Positions 1-7,428 of a stretch of DNA of 11,001 nt are shown in pieces. The notes below the pieces were generated by a model. That model was given only the letters and a program-made list of their open reading frames with translations, did not search any database and was not told the DNA's origin. Source of the DNA: an uncultured Bdellovibrio sp. (lineage in GTDB: Bacteria; Bdellovibrionota; Bdellovibrionia; Bdellovibrionales; Bdellovibrionaceae); contig NZ_CAMLDV010000120.1 of assembly GCF_946478835.1 (NCBI RefSeq), forward strand, positions 1-11,001. The letters run 5' to 3'. The stretch's first letter is position 1; every line of letters begins with the position of its first letter. The translations under genes were made by a program, and so were the position numbers.

Positions 1-53
1 AAATCAACGCTGAAATCGATATCGTTATAAAAGACCAATCAGAAAAATCCTAA
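1..53 (+). CDS. 3' end of an unidentified upstream gene (partial)
   Basis: Of the three plus-strand frames, the one starting at base 3 stays open longest and ends at TAA 51-53. It gives only about 16 residues, with an acidic and lysine-bearing tail (NAEIDIVIKDQSEKS). It is followed at once by a terminator-like hairpin (67-90), as expected for the end of a gene. The other two frames stop at bases 11-13 and 28-30. No family can be assigned from so little sequence, and the reading as a gene end is an inference from frame openness plus the hairpin. Confidence 0.35.
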   Translation, partial: INAEIDIVIKDQSEKS

Positions 54-66
54 AACTCGACCAAGG

Positions 67-90
67 GCGATCTCAAGTTGAGACGCTTTT
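67..90 (+). terminator. Possible intrinsic terminator
   Basis: GCG (67-69) pairs with CGC (84-86), and TCTCA (71-75) pairs with TGAGA (79-83), with one bulged A at 70 and a 3-nt loop. TTTT follows at 87-90. This is an 8-bp stem with a short T run, directly after the presumed end of the upstream gene at 53. The stem is modest and the T run short, so it may be inefficient. Confidence 0.45.
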
Positions 91-106
91 GGCCGATAAG
101 TTCCCT

Positions 107-340
107 ATGATGGAACACGAACTTTTAAGCCTTATTTCAGTCGTTTTGTTTTGCGGATGCTGTCACCAGTTTATCAAAACCGTTGTGACGCCGATTCCGC
201 TTCTCGCGTCTGAAAGACCTTATGCGCGTGCGGCAATGCAGCTTGGCAAGTTCTACAAGTCTGTCGCTTGGGGCGCTATGACAGGTGCTTTCCTTGTGGG
301 TCTTGTTGTGTCCTTTCAACAAGTCTTTACAGCACTCTAA
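107..340 (+). CDS. Hypothetical small two-helix membrane protein
   Basis: I do not recognise this 77-residue product. It begins MMEHELL and shows two hydrophobic stretches, roughly residues 6-22 (LLSLISVVLFCGCC region, with three cysteines) and residues 54-71 (AWGAMTGAFLVGLVVSF). A basic, proline-containing linker joins them, so a hairpin-like inner-membrane protein is plausible. The frame also has a TTG at 89, but that codon lies in the T run of the preceding terminator-like hairpin, so I prefer ATG 107 or the adjacent ATG 110. No good Shine-Dalgarno precedes either; GATAAG at 95-100 is the only purine-rich stretch. It lies 67 nt before the aldehyde dehydrogenase gene on the same strand. The weak start signals keep confidence moderate, although the helix-loop-helix pattern suggests real coding. 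Confidence 0.5.
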   Translation: MMEHELLSLISVVLFCGCCHQFIKTVVTPIPLLASERPYARAAMQLGKFYKSVAWGAMTGAFLVGLVVSFQQVFTAL

Positions 341-397
341 TTACAACTCTACTGCTCCGCGGTTTACCTGGGGCTTTGTTTATGGCAGCCTTTTCTT

Positions 398-402
398 GGA
401 GG
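398..402 (+). promoter_or_regulatory. Shine-Dalgarno that sets the aldehyde dehydrogenase start
   Basis: GGAGG lies 5 nt before ATG 408. The reading frame is open further upstream, to a possible ATG at 285, but those extra 41 residues overlap the preceding small gene and do not resemble an aldehyde dehydrogenase. The SD and the family-typical N-terminus (TVNPATGD) both select 408. Confidence 0.85.
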
Positions 403-407
403 TTGTT

Positions 408-1763
408 ATGAGTTCATTTTCAACTGTCAATCCTGCAACCGGAGACACCCTTAAAACTTATCAACATGTCACTTGGGATGAAGCGCAGAAAGCGATTCAA
501 GCCGCGTCTCAAGATTTTCAAATTTGGCGAAAGGCTTCTTGGGAAGAACGTTCCCAGGCTCTTCATAAATTGGCGGCGGCTTTGCGCGCTCATAAAACTG
601 AGTTTGCGCAAATGATGAATCAGGAAATGGGAAAACTTCTGAGTGAAGGTAAAGCTGAAATCGAAAAGTGTGCTGTCACATGCGAGTTCTATGCGAAAGA
701 AGCTCCCGGAATGTTGCGCAATCAACCGGCGGTGTCGTCGCCTTACACTTCAGCGGAAGTCAGTTTTCAGCCCTTGGGAGTTGTTTTTAGTATCATGCCT
801 TGGAATTTCCCGGTGTGGCAGACGATTCGTTTTGCGGCACCAGCCTTGATGGCGGGAAATGTGATCGTCTTAAAGCACGCCGATCTCACTGCGGGCACAG
901 CCGAGATGCTCGGAAAAATTTTTGCGGATCTTACTCCCAATTATAAACTTTTGCGTAACATTCAAGTCGATCACGAGGTCGCAGCACAAGTGATTGCCGA
1001 TGCCAATGTGCGCGGAGTGACTTTCACGGGAAGCAGTGCTGGGGGACGAGCTGTTGCCACGGAAGCGGCTAAAAATTTGAAAAAGATCGTTTTGGAATTA
1101 GGTGGCAGTGATGCTTACTTGGTTCTTGATGATGCCGATGTGGAAATGGCCGCAAAGACATGTGTGAAGGCGCGCTTGGTAAATTGTGGGCAAAGCTGTG
1201 TCGCGGGAAAAAGATTTATTGTCGATGAAAAAGTCTCTAAAGAGTTCATTGATATTTTTGTTAAAGAAATGAAGGCCGCGGAAATTGCTCCGCTGGCGAA
1301 TGTGAAATTTCAAAAACAAATCGTGGAGCAAGTTGAAAAACTAAAATCCTGGGGCGGTAAAGTGGTTTTGGGAGGATCGGCTCCTCAAGGTGCGGGCGCT
1401 TATTATCCGGCGACGGTGATTGTTTTTGAAAAAGACCATCCTGAAATTCATAAGATGGAAGTGTTTGGTCCTGTTGCCTCGATCCTTGTTGTTAAAAACA
1501 CGCAGGAAGCCCTGAAGGCGGCGAATTCCTCTCCGTATGGACTTGGCGGTGGCATCTTCACGCGCGATCTTAAAAAAGGAAAAGAACTCATAGAAAAAGA
1601 GTTGCAGGCCGGATTTGTCGTGGTGAATGATTATGTGAAGTCCGACCCGCGTATTCCGTTCGGGGGCGTGAAAGAGTCCGGCTACGGACGGGAATTGGGA
1701 CATTTTGGAATTCTCGAGTTCGTAAATATTAAAACGGTGGCCGTTGCAGGGGAAATGAAGTGA
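408..1763 (+). CDS. NAD(P)-dependent aldehyde dehydrogenase, Sad/succinate-semialdehyde dehydrogenase type
   Basis: This 451-residue protein belongs to the aldehyde dehydrogenase superfamily and, from memory, most resembles E. coli Sad (YneI). That enzyme oxidises succinate semialdehyde to succinate with NAD+ in 4-aminobutyrate and related catabolism. Visible motifs are NPATG at 8-12 and PWNFP at 131-135 with the oxyanion Asn133. The general-base Glu230 lies in LELGGSD, the nucleophile Cys264 in GQSC, and the cofactor Glu351 in EVFGP; the C-terminal PFGGVKESGYGREL is near 417-430. Two conserved loops are altered: the usual GIPxGV segment is replaced near 175-182, and about 10 residues are missing near 290-297, where the GDP...LGP segment normally lies. 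The catalytic set is complete, so activity is likely, but the substrate is only inferred. The last 4 nt overlap tilS (GTGA), so the two genes are probably co-transcribed. Confidence 0.92.
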   Translation: MSSFSTVNPATGDTLKTYQHVTWDEAQKAIQAASQDFQIWRKASWEERSQALHKLAAALRAHKTEFAQMMNQEMGKLLSEGKAEIEKCAVTCEFYAKEAPGMLRNQPAVSSPYTSAEVSFQPLGVVFSIMPWNFPVWQTIRFAAPALMAGNVIVLKHADLTAGTAEMLGKIFADLTPNYKLLRNIQVDHEVAAQVIADANVRGVTFTGSSAGGRAVATEAAKNLKKIVLELGGSDAYLVLDDADVEMAAKTCVKARLVNCGQSCVAGKRFIVDEKVSKEFIDIFVKEMKAAEIAPLANVKFQKQIVEQVEKLKSWGGKVVLGGSAPQGAGAYYPATVIVFEKDHPEIHKMEVFGPVASILVVKNTQEALKAANSSPYGLGGGIFTRDLKKGKELIEKELQAGFVVVNDYVKSDPRIPFGGVKESGYGRELGHFGILEFVNIKTVAVAGEMK

Positions 1764-2710
1764 AGTTACTAAGAGCAAAGCAGGATCTGGATCATCATGT
1801 TTGGAAATTGATTAAACTTCACTCCTTGCAGGAAAAAAAGATCCTGATTGCTCTTTCGGGCGGCACGGACTCAGTCGCTCTTCTTCGTGTGCTTTCCAAA
1901 ATTCATAAAAAAGAACTTTTAGGCGCTTGTTATTTTCATCACGGCGAGGATTCCAATCAGGAGTATCGCAAAGAAGCGCAAGTTTTTTGCGAAAAGCTCT
2001 GTAAAAAACTAGGCATTAGTTTTTTCCCTCTGAAATCTTCGATGCTTGCCAAATCCGAAGCCGAATATCGTGAGCTTCGTTACGAGGCTTTGGATCGCTT
2101 GATGAAAGATGAGAAATTTCAGATCTTGGCGACAGGACATCATCGCGATGATCTTTTAGAAACACGTTTGTTAAGATTGATTCGCGGCACGGGAGCGCAA
2201 GGTTTTCAAGCGATGCATGTTTTTAAAGACAGCATCTTCCGTCCGTTTTTAGAGGTCACAAAAAAAGAACTGAAAAAATATTTGCGTGAAGAAAAATTAC
2301 GCATTTTCGAGGATCCTTCGAACTCCAAACTGGACCCTTTGCGTAATTGGATTCGTGAAGAATGGTTGAAGGAATTGGAGCGTCGTACACGAGGTGCATC
2401 GGCGGCCTTAGCACGCTCGCTTGAAACTATCGCACTTGAAATTGAAAATCGCCCGTGGGGTGATCTCCTGAGTCAAAATGAGTCTTATAAGACACAGGGG
2501 CTTTCGCGTGGTTTTTATCTCACTTTAAGCCCGTTTGAACAAAAAAGATTGCTGGCGCAGTACCTTTTTGCCCTCGGAAAACGCGATTTTTCCCAATCTC
2601 ATCTTGAAGAAATTCAAAAGCGCCTGGACAAGTCACAAAAAGTGATCACATTCAAAGTCGGTGGCTGTCACTGGGAAGTTAACGCAGAGCAAGTCAAGGT
2701 CCAGTCCTGA
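1760..2710 (+). CDS. tilS: tRNA(Ile)-lysidine synthetase
   Basis: TilS is a cytoplasmic enzyme that uses ATP and lysine to convert C34 of the CAU-anticodon tRNA-Ile to lysidine, so that it reads AUA instead of AUG. The 316-residue product has the N-type PP-loop SGGTDS at 33-38 and a YFHHGEDS segment at 58-65. TGHHRDDLLET is at 125-135, RGTG at 142-145, RPFL at 161-164, and EDPSN with RNWIR at 184-199; all are family hallmarks. The C-terminal region after about 210 is short, so this is a compact form, well below the roughly 430 residues of the E. coli enzyme. The start is GTG at 1760, with AGGGGA 6 nt upstream inside the end of the aldehyde dehydrogenase gene. The two genes overlap by 4 nt, which suggests translational coupling. 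ftsH follows, and tilS-ftsH adjacency is common in bacteria. Confidence 0.95.
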   Translation: MKLLRAKQDLDHHVWKLIKLHSLQEKKILIALSGGTDSVALLRVLSKIHKKELLGACYFHHGEDSNQEYRKEAQVFCEKLCKKLGISFFPLKSSMLAKSEAEYRELRYEALDRLMKDEKFQILATGHHRDDLLETRLLRLIRGTGAQGFQAMHVFKDSIFRPFLEVTKKELKKYLREEKLRIFEDPSNSKLDPLRNWIREEWLKELERRTRGASAALARSLETIALEIENRPWGDLLSQNESYKTQGLSRGFYLTLSPFEQKRLLAQYLFALGKRDFSQSHLEEIQKRLDKSQKVITFKVGGCHWEVNAEQVKVQS

Positions 2711-2764
2711 TTTGAGAGGGAGTAATTCTCTTTGCGAAGTTTCTTTTTTTGAGATGGCATCCGT

Positions 2765-2782
2765 GTTACCCTTGAGGGTGAC
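2765..2782 (+). promoter_or_regulatory. Leader hairpin upstream of ftsH
   Basis: GTTACCC (2765-2771) and GGGTGAC (2776-2782) form a 7-bp RNA stem with one G-U pair and the tetraloop UUGA. No T run follows, so it is not a typical terminator. It lies 15 nt before the ftsH Shine-Dalgarno AAGGA (2798-2802). GAGG (2774-2777) could instead pair with CCTC (2787-2790), which would exclude the first stem. A regulatory role is inference. Confidence 0.35.
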
Positions 2783-2808
2783 TTGACCTCTGACCGAAAG
2801 GAACTGAA

Positions 2809-4749
2809 ATGCGATCTACTCAGAAAACGCTGGCTCTCTGGTTCTTCCTGATCATCATGGCTGTTTTTCTATTTCAAGCCTATGAGAGTAAGCACCAAAA
2901 AGTGATCACTGATTTTAACTACCCGAAATTCTCTGAAGCGGTGAAATCTGGTGAAGTGGCTTCTGTCACATTCCGCCAAGACACAAGTGAGATTGTTGGC
3001 GAATTAAAACCAGAATTCGAAAAGAAGTACAACGGAACGCACTTTGCGATCGTGGGTAACACCGGCGACAAGGGCCTTGCGTTTCTTCAAGAAAATGGAA
3101 TCACTCCAAACTATGAACGCGCTGATAGCGGTGGCTTCTTCCAAACATTTATTGTGAATTGGTTGCCACTGATTCTTATCGTAGCGATGTTCCTCTTCAT
3201 CATGCGCCAAATCCAAGTTGGCGGCGGTAAAGCCATGTCTTTTGGAAAAAGCCGTGCGCGCCTTCTAACGGAGCACAAAAACCGTGTGACGTTCAAAGAA
3301 GTAGCTGGTGTTGATGAAGCCAAAGAAGACTTGCAAGAAATCGTGAGCTTCTTGAAAGATCCAAAAAAATATACAAAATTGGGTGGTCGTATCCCTAAAG
3401 GTGTTTTGCTTGTAGGTCCTCCGGGAACAGGTAAGACATTGCTTGCACGCGCGGTAGCGGGTGAAGCGGGTGTGCCATTCTTTACAATCTCTGGTTCTGA
3501 CTTCGTAGAGATGTTCGTGGGTGTCGGTGCGAGCCGTGTCCGTGATTTGTTTGAACAAGGTAAGAAAAATGCTCCGTGCTTGATCTTTATCGACGAGATC
3601 GATGCCGTAGGTCGCCATCGTGGTGCCGGCATGGGTGGCGGTCATGACGAGCGCGAGCAAACTCTCAACCAATTGCTTGTTGAGATGGATGGTTTTGAAT
3701 CTTCTGAAGGTGTGATCTTGATTGCGGCGACAAACCGTCCTGACGTTCTGGATCCTGCGTTGTTGCGTCCAGGTCGTTTCGACCGTCGTGTGGTTGTGAA
3801 TAAGCCAGACCTTAAAGGTCGTGAGCAAATTCTTGCCGTGCACATGCGTAAGACGCCATTGGGACCTGATGTGGAAGCAACAAAGATTGCGCGCGGAACT
3901 CCGGGCTTCTCAGGTGCTGATCTTGAGAACTTGGTGAATGAAGCGGCATTGATCGCAGCTCGCACAGATAAAAAATATCTTGAGATGGAAGACTTTGAAA
4001 AAGCGAAAGACAAAGTCATCATGGGTTCTGAAAGAAAATCGATGGTGATCTCGGATGAAGATAAAAAAGTGACGGCGTACCATGAAGCAGGTCACACGCT
4101 TGTTGGTAAGAAACTGGCGGGTCTTGATCCAATTCATAAAGTGACAATCATTCCTCGCGGAATGGCTTTGGGTGTAACGCAAACATTGCCTGAAAAAGAA
4201 AGCGTGTCTTTGTCTAAGAGCAAAGCAGAAAACATGATTGCTTTCTTGTTCGGTGGTCGTGCTGCTGAAGAAGTGATCTTTAAAGATGTCACAACAGGTG
4301 CTGGAAATGACATTGAACGTGCCACAGATATTGCGCGCCGTATGGTGTGTGAATGGGGTATGAGTAAATTGGGACCTTTGGCATTTGAAAAACGTGGTGG
4401 CGAAGTGTTCTTGGGAATGCAATACGGTCACTCCGGTCATAAAGATTATTCAGAATCTAAAGCTGAAGAAATCGATGCGGAAGTTTCTAAATTTATCGAT
4501 CACGGTTACGAAACAGCCGTGCGTATCTTGACTGACTACAAAGATGCGTTGGAAAGATTGGCGCAAGCCCTTCTTGAATACGAAACCATCGACGGTCACG
4601 AAGTAGAAATGCTTGTGAACGGTGCTGCCGTCACGGAGATTGAAAAATACCGTAACAGCAAAAAGGACGGTGGCTTGGGTGTGGCAGTGACTCCGAAAAA
4701 GGACACTTCCGGCGACCCCGTGGGTAACACCGGTCCTGTGACAATTTAA
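2809..4749 (+). CDS. ftsH: ATP-dependent zinc metalloprotease FtsH
   Basis: FtsH is the membrane-anchored hexameric AAA+ protease that removes damaged membrane proteins and selected cytoplasmic regulators. The 646-residue product has a first transmembrane helix at about 7-24, an extracytoplasmic domain at about 25-112 and a second helix at about 114-133. The AAA+ core carries Walker A GPPGTGKT at 203-210, pore-loop FVG at 236-238, Walker B LIFIDEID at 258-265, and the second region of homology at 308-327 with the arginine fingers R320 and R323. The zinc site is HEAGH at 425-429, with the third ligand most likely Asp501 in TTGAGND. Length and motif order match the family, with a glycine-rich polar tail after 615. 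ATG 2809 has AAGGA 6 nt upstream. The gene ends in a strong terminator 15 nt downstream. I see no convincing heat-shock promoter in the leader. Confidence 0.98.
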   Translation: MRSTQKTLALWFFLIIMAVFLFQAYESKHQKVITDFNYPKFSEAVKSGEVASVTFRQDTSEIVGELKPEFEKKYNGTHFAIVGNTGDKGLAFLQENGITPNYERADSGGFFQTFIVNWLPLILIVAMFLFIMRQIQVGGGKAMSFGKSRARLLTEHKNRVTFKEVAGVDEAKEDLQEIVSFLKDPKKYTKLGGRIPKGVLLVGPPGTGKTLLARAVAGEAGVPFFTISGSDFVEMFVGVGASRVRDLFEQGKKNAPCLIFIDEIDAVGRHRGAGMGGGHDEREQTLNQLLVEMDGFESSEGVILIAATNRPDVLDPALLRPGRFDRRVVVNKPDLKGREQILAVHMRKTPLGPDVEATKIARGTPGFSGADLENLVNEAALIAARTDKKYLEMEDFEKAKDKVIMGSERKSMVISDEDKKVTAYHEAGHTLVGKKLAGLDPIHKVTIIPRGMALGVTQTLPEKESVSLSKSKAENMIAFLFGGRAAEEVIFKDVTTGAGNDIERATDIARRMVCEWGMSKLGPLAFEKRGGEVFLGMQYGHSGHKDYSESKAEEIDAEVSKFIDHGYETAVRILTDYKDALERLAQALLEYETIDGHEVEMLVNGAAVTEIEKYRNSKKDGGLGVAVTPKKDTSGDPVGNTGPVTI

Positions 4750-4764
4750 TTTTTTGCAGACAAC

Positions 4765-4791
4765 GGCTCAGGCAGATCGCCTGGGCCTTTT
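4765..4791 (+). terminator. Strong intrinsic terminator after ftsH
   Basis: GGCTCAGGC (4765-4773) pairs with GCCTGGGCC (4779-4787), a 9-bp GC-rich stem with one G-U pair and the 5-nt loop AGATC. TTTT follows at 4788-4791, with another TTTT a few bases on. It lies only 20 nt before the cdaA start codon, leaving no room for a conventional promoter in between. It may therefore act as a partial terminator or attenuator for the cdaA operon. Confidence 0.85.
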
Positions 4792-4811
4792 AACGTTTTA
4801 GAGGCATCTTG

Positions 4812-5624
4812 ATGTTGCAACAGTTTGTCGACAACTTGGTATTCATCGTCCAGCATCTGCGCGTTCAAGACGCGATAGACATGCTTCTCGTGTGGATGGT
4901 TGTGTATCGCATTCTGGTTCTGATCAAAAGAACCGGCACCATCCAAATGCTCTCCGGTTTGGGAGTTCTTGCCATCGGATACATCTTAAGTATCTGGCTT
5001 GAGCTTTTCACCTTTAACTGGATCTTAGAAAAATTCTTCTCAAATCTTTTTGTGATCGTGGTTGTCTTGTTCCAAGGGGAGATTCGTCGGGCCTTGGCTC
5101 ATATCGGAAGCAATCCGTTCTTTAGCGATGCTTCAACAATTCAAGAAACTCAAGTGATTGAAGAAATCGCGAAGGGCGTAATTCTCACCGCACAAAAAGG
5201 TTTCGGCGCTTTGGTGGTGGTTGAGCGTGAGATCGTGATCGACTACCACATCGAATTTGGAACAGAAATGGATTCGAAAGTTTCGGCGGAACTTTTAGCT
5301 TCCATCTTCCATCCGGAAAGCCCCATGCATGATGGGGCGGTTTTAATTCGTAACGGAAAAATTCACTCCGCAGGTTGTTTCCTGCCTCTTAGTAAAAATC
5401 CAGCCCTTGATAAAAACTTGGGAACTCGTCACAGAGCCGCAATCGGTTTGACTGAAGAAACCGATGCCTTGGTTTTTGTGGTCTCTGAAGAAAATAAATC
5501 CATCGGTATCGTTCAAGGGGGTCACTTGAGTCCGAATGTGGAATTAGGTGACATCCGTAAAGCCCTCTATGAAACTTTCGGCCTTAAATACAAAGCCTTC
5601 TCTCAACAAGGGGAGGTGTCGTAA
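4812..5624 (+). CDS. cdaA: Membrane diadenylate cyclase CdaA (c-di-AMP synthase)
   Basis: CdaA (DacA) joins two ATP molecules into the second messenger c-di-AMP. The 270-residue product has an N-terminal membrane part with about three hydrophobic helices between residues 20 and 88. The link QGEIRRALAHIG (88-99) leads into the DAC domain. The diagnostic motifs are DGA at 174-176 and the RHR of GTRHRAA at 204-210, which bind and activate ATP, and VSEE is at 224-227. I place the start at ATG 4812, which has AGAGG (4800-4804) 7 nt upstream; an in-frame TTG at 4809 is spaced less well. The stop overlaps the next start by 1 nt. Followed by cdaR and glmM, it reproduces the arrangement in which CdaR and GlmM bind and modulate CdaA in Firmicutes. 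That such control operates here is inference. Confidence 0.95.
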   Translation: MLQQFVDNLVFIVQHLRVQDAIDMLLVWMVVYRILVLIKRTGTIQMLSGLGVLAIGYILSIWLELFTFNWILEKFFSNLFVIVVVLFQGEIRRALAHIGSNPFFSDASTIQETQVIEEIAKGVILTAQKGFGALVVVEREIVIDYHIEFGTEMDSKVSAELLASIFHPESPMHDGAVLIRNGKIHSAGCFLPLSKNPALDKNLGTRHRAAIGLTEETDALVFVVSEENKSIGIVQGGHLSPNVELGDIRKALYETFGLKYKAFSQQGEVS

Positions 5625-6046
5625 TGAAACGCCGCTGGTCGAATATGCTGACTGAAAATTTCAGCTATAAAGTTGTCGCTCTTTTTATTTCTTTGATCTT
5701 ATGGCTGACTATCCTAGGGCGCAGAGACTTTGTCTTAAGTAAAAACATTGATATTGAGCTTGTAACAGCTCCAGGAACCCATGTCGTGGCGCAGACTACA
5801 GACCACATCAAGGTAAAAGTTTCGGGCCCGAGATCGGCTTTAAAAAAGTTCTTGGAGAGTTCTTTATCTCAGAGTATTTCTCTTGATATTTCACAAAGGG
5901 GCGAAGGGGTCGTTTATGTCGACATTCCTTTGAATAAAATAGAAGTGCCCATTGGTGTAAGAATTCTGGGTGTCCGTCCTAATCAGATCCAGGCGGAAGT
6001 CGTAAAAGTGAAAGGCCCAACTCATGACGAACAAAAAGGTCAGTAA
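5624..6046 (+). CDS. cdaR: YbbR-domain protein, CdaR-like regulator of CdaA
   Basis: In Firmicutes, CdaR is a membrane-anchored protein with extracytoplasmic YbbR domains that binds CdaA and modulates c-di-AMP synthesis. This 140-residue product has a basic N-terminus and one transmembrane segment at about 16-32 (KVVALFISLILWLTI), preceded by the family-typical Asn. The rest is a beta-rich stretch compatible with a single YbbR domain (for example VKVSGPRSALKKF at 64-76). B. subtilis CdaR carries several YbbR domains, so this is a minimal form. A very strong SD (AAGGGGAGG, 5608-5616) sits 7 nt before ATG 5624, and the start overlaps the cdaA stop by 1 nt. The 3' end overlaps the glmM frame by 23 nt if the upstream glmM start is used. 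The assignment rests on topology and context more than on distinctive residues. Confidence 0.85.
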   Translation: MKRRWSNMLTENFSYKVVALFISLILWLTILGRRDFVLSKNIDIELVTAPGTHVVAQTTDHIKVKVSGPRSALKKFLESSLSQSISLDISQRGEGVVYVDIPLNKIEVPIGVRILGVRPNQIQAEVVKVKGPTHDEQKGQ

Positions 6047-7427
6047 AGTGGTTGATAAGAAATCTTCGAAGTTGTTCGGTACGGATGGTATCCGTGGGAC
6101 TGCCAATCAGTGGCCCATGACTCCAGACATGGTTGTTAAAATCGGTCAGGCGATTGGTTACATGCTTCAAAAGCAAGCTCAGCATCTTCCTGCGGCGTCT
6201 CGTAAAGTGGTTATCGGAAAAGACACGCGTCTTTCTGGTTATATGATCGAACAAGCTTTGGCGAGCGGTTTGAACTCCATGGGAATCTTCGTTCAACTTG
6301 TAGGCCCACTCCCAACTCCGGGTATTGGTTATTTAACTCGCACGATGAGAGCCGCGGCGGGAATCGTGATTTCCGCTTCTCACAATCCATTCCACGATAA
6401 CGGTATTAAAGTTTTCGGCGCAGATGGTTTTAAAATTTCTGAAGAGATGGAAAAAGAAATTGAGCGCTTGGTTCTTGAAGAGGACCTCAGTGCTTTGTTG
6501 CCTCCAAGCAAAGAAATCGGCCGCACGAAACGTATCGAAGACTCGCAAGGTCGTTACATCGTTTACGTTAAAGGCACGTTCCCTCTTGAATACACACTGG
6601 ATGGAATGCGCATCGTTCTTGATACAGCGAATGGGGCCTCTTACAAAGTCGCTCCGTCTGTATTCCAGGAGTTGGGTGCCGAAGTGATTCAATTGGGTGA
6701 CGATCCTAATGGAACAAACATCAACGACAAAGTCGGTGCTCTTTATCCACAAAAACTTTCTGAAGCGGTTCAACAGTACCGTGCGGATGTTGGTATCAGT
6801 CTTGATGGTGATGCTGATCGCGTGATCATGGTGGATGAAAAAGGGGAGATCGTAAACGGAGACCGTATTCTTGCGATCTGTGCTCTTCATATGAAAGAGC
6901 GTGGTCTGTTGAAAGGTGACACCTTGGTGGCAACACAGATGTCGAACTTCGGTCTTGAAAAACGCATGAATGAAGCAGGCATCAAGCTTGTGAAAACGGG
7001 CGTTGGTGATAAATACGTTGTCGAAGAGATGAGAAAAAATGGTTACAACCTGGGCGGTGAACAATCAGGTCACATTATTTTCTTGGATCACACGACAACA
7101 GGGGACGGTTGTATCGCAGCCTTGGGTGTCCTTGCGGTGATGAAACAAACGGGTAAGAAAATGAGTGAACTGAATCGCGTTTTTGAAGACGTGCCTCAGG
7201 TTCTTATCAACTGCCGTGTAAAGCGCCGCACAGAGCTTCATGAGCTTGCTGGCTACAATGATCTGATCCGTACAATTGAAAAGAAACTCAATGGCGATGG
7301 ACGTGTATTCGTTCGTTTCTCAGGCACAGAGCCGGTGATCCGCGTTCTTGTCGAGGGACCCGATAAAGCGCAAATCAATATGTTTGCCGAAGAGATCGCC
7401 TCCTTCCTAGAAAAAGAGCTGTCATAG
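6024..7427 (+). CDS. glmM: Phosphoglucosamine mutase
   Basis: GlmM converts glucosamine-6-phosphate to glucosamine-1-phosphate, the step before UDP-GlcNAc for peptidoglycan and lipopolysaccharide. The 467-residue product has FGTDGIRG at 18-25 and the phosphoserine loop SASHNP at 117-122, whose catalytic serine is S119. It also has the Mg-binding DGDADR at 261-266, sugar-binding GGEQSGH at 344-350 and phosphate-binding RFSGTEP at 431-437. Two starts are possible. ATG 6024 has AAAGG 8 nt upstream but adds a lysine-rich N-terminus of 17 residues before FGTDG. GTG 6048, with AAAAAGG 8 nt upstream and placed just after the cdaR stop, gives 459 residues, closer to the usual length of about 445-450. 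It is the third gene of the c-di-AMP/cell-wall operon; in Firmicutes GlmM binds and inhibits CdaA. Confidence 0.97.
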   Translation: MTNKKVSKVVDKKSSKLFGTDGIRGTANQWPMTPDMVVKIGQAIGYMLQKQAQHLPAASRKVVIGKDTRLSGYMIEQALASGLNSMGIFVQLVGPLPTPGIGYLTRTMRAAAGIVISASHNPFHDNGIKVFGADGFKISEEMEKEIERLVLEEDLSALLPPSKEIGRTKRIEDSQGRYIVYVKGTFPLEYTLDGMRIVLDTANGASYKVAPSVFQELGAEVIQLGDDPNGTNINDKVGALYPQKLSEAVQQYRADVGISLDGDADRVIMVDEKGEIVNGDRILAICALHMKERGLLKGDTLVATQMSNFGLEKRMNEAGIKLVKTGVGDKYVVEEMRKNGYNLGGEQSGHIIFLDHTTTGDGCIAALGVLAVMKQTGKKMSELNRVFEDVPQVLINCRVKRRTELHELAGYNDLIRTIEKKLNGDGRVFVRFSGTEPVIRVLVEGPDKAQINMFAEEIASFLEKELS

Positions 7428-7428
7428 T

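Noticed and set aside
285..407. A 41-residue N-terminal extension of the aldehyde dehydrogenase starting at ATG 285
   Set aside because: It overlaps the small gene ending at 340, does not resemble the family, and the strong GGAGG Shine-Dalgarno points to ATG 408.
930..1310. A frameshift or sequencing error as the cause of the altered aldehyde dehydrogenase loops
   Set aside because: The frame is intact on both sides and flanking conserved motifs align without a frame change, so an in-frame divergence or deletion is more likely.
2748..2776. A possible sigma-32 or sigma-70 promoter in the ftsH leader
   Set aside because: TTTGAG with ACCCTTGA after 14 nt, and TTGCGA with TGGCAT after 17 nt, match the consensus only weakly; about half the bases agree, so neither can be supported.
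3111..3843. Long antisense open frames across ftsH (minus strand, 173 and 192 codons)
   Set aside because: They are shadows of the conserved FtsH AAA+ domain, contain no recognisable motifs and lack start signals.
4809..4811. TTG 4809 as the cdaA start
   Set aside because: The adjacent ATG at 4812 has better spacing (7 nt) from AGAGG and is the stronger start codon.
6333..7064. A 243-codon minus-strand open frame inside glmM
   Set aside because: It lies antisense to conserved GlmM active-site segments and shows no domain or Shine-Dalgarno; it results from codon bias of the real gene.
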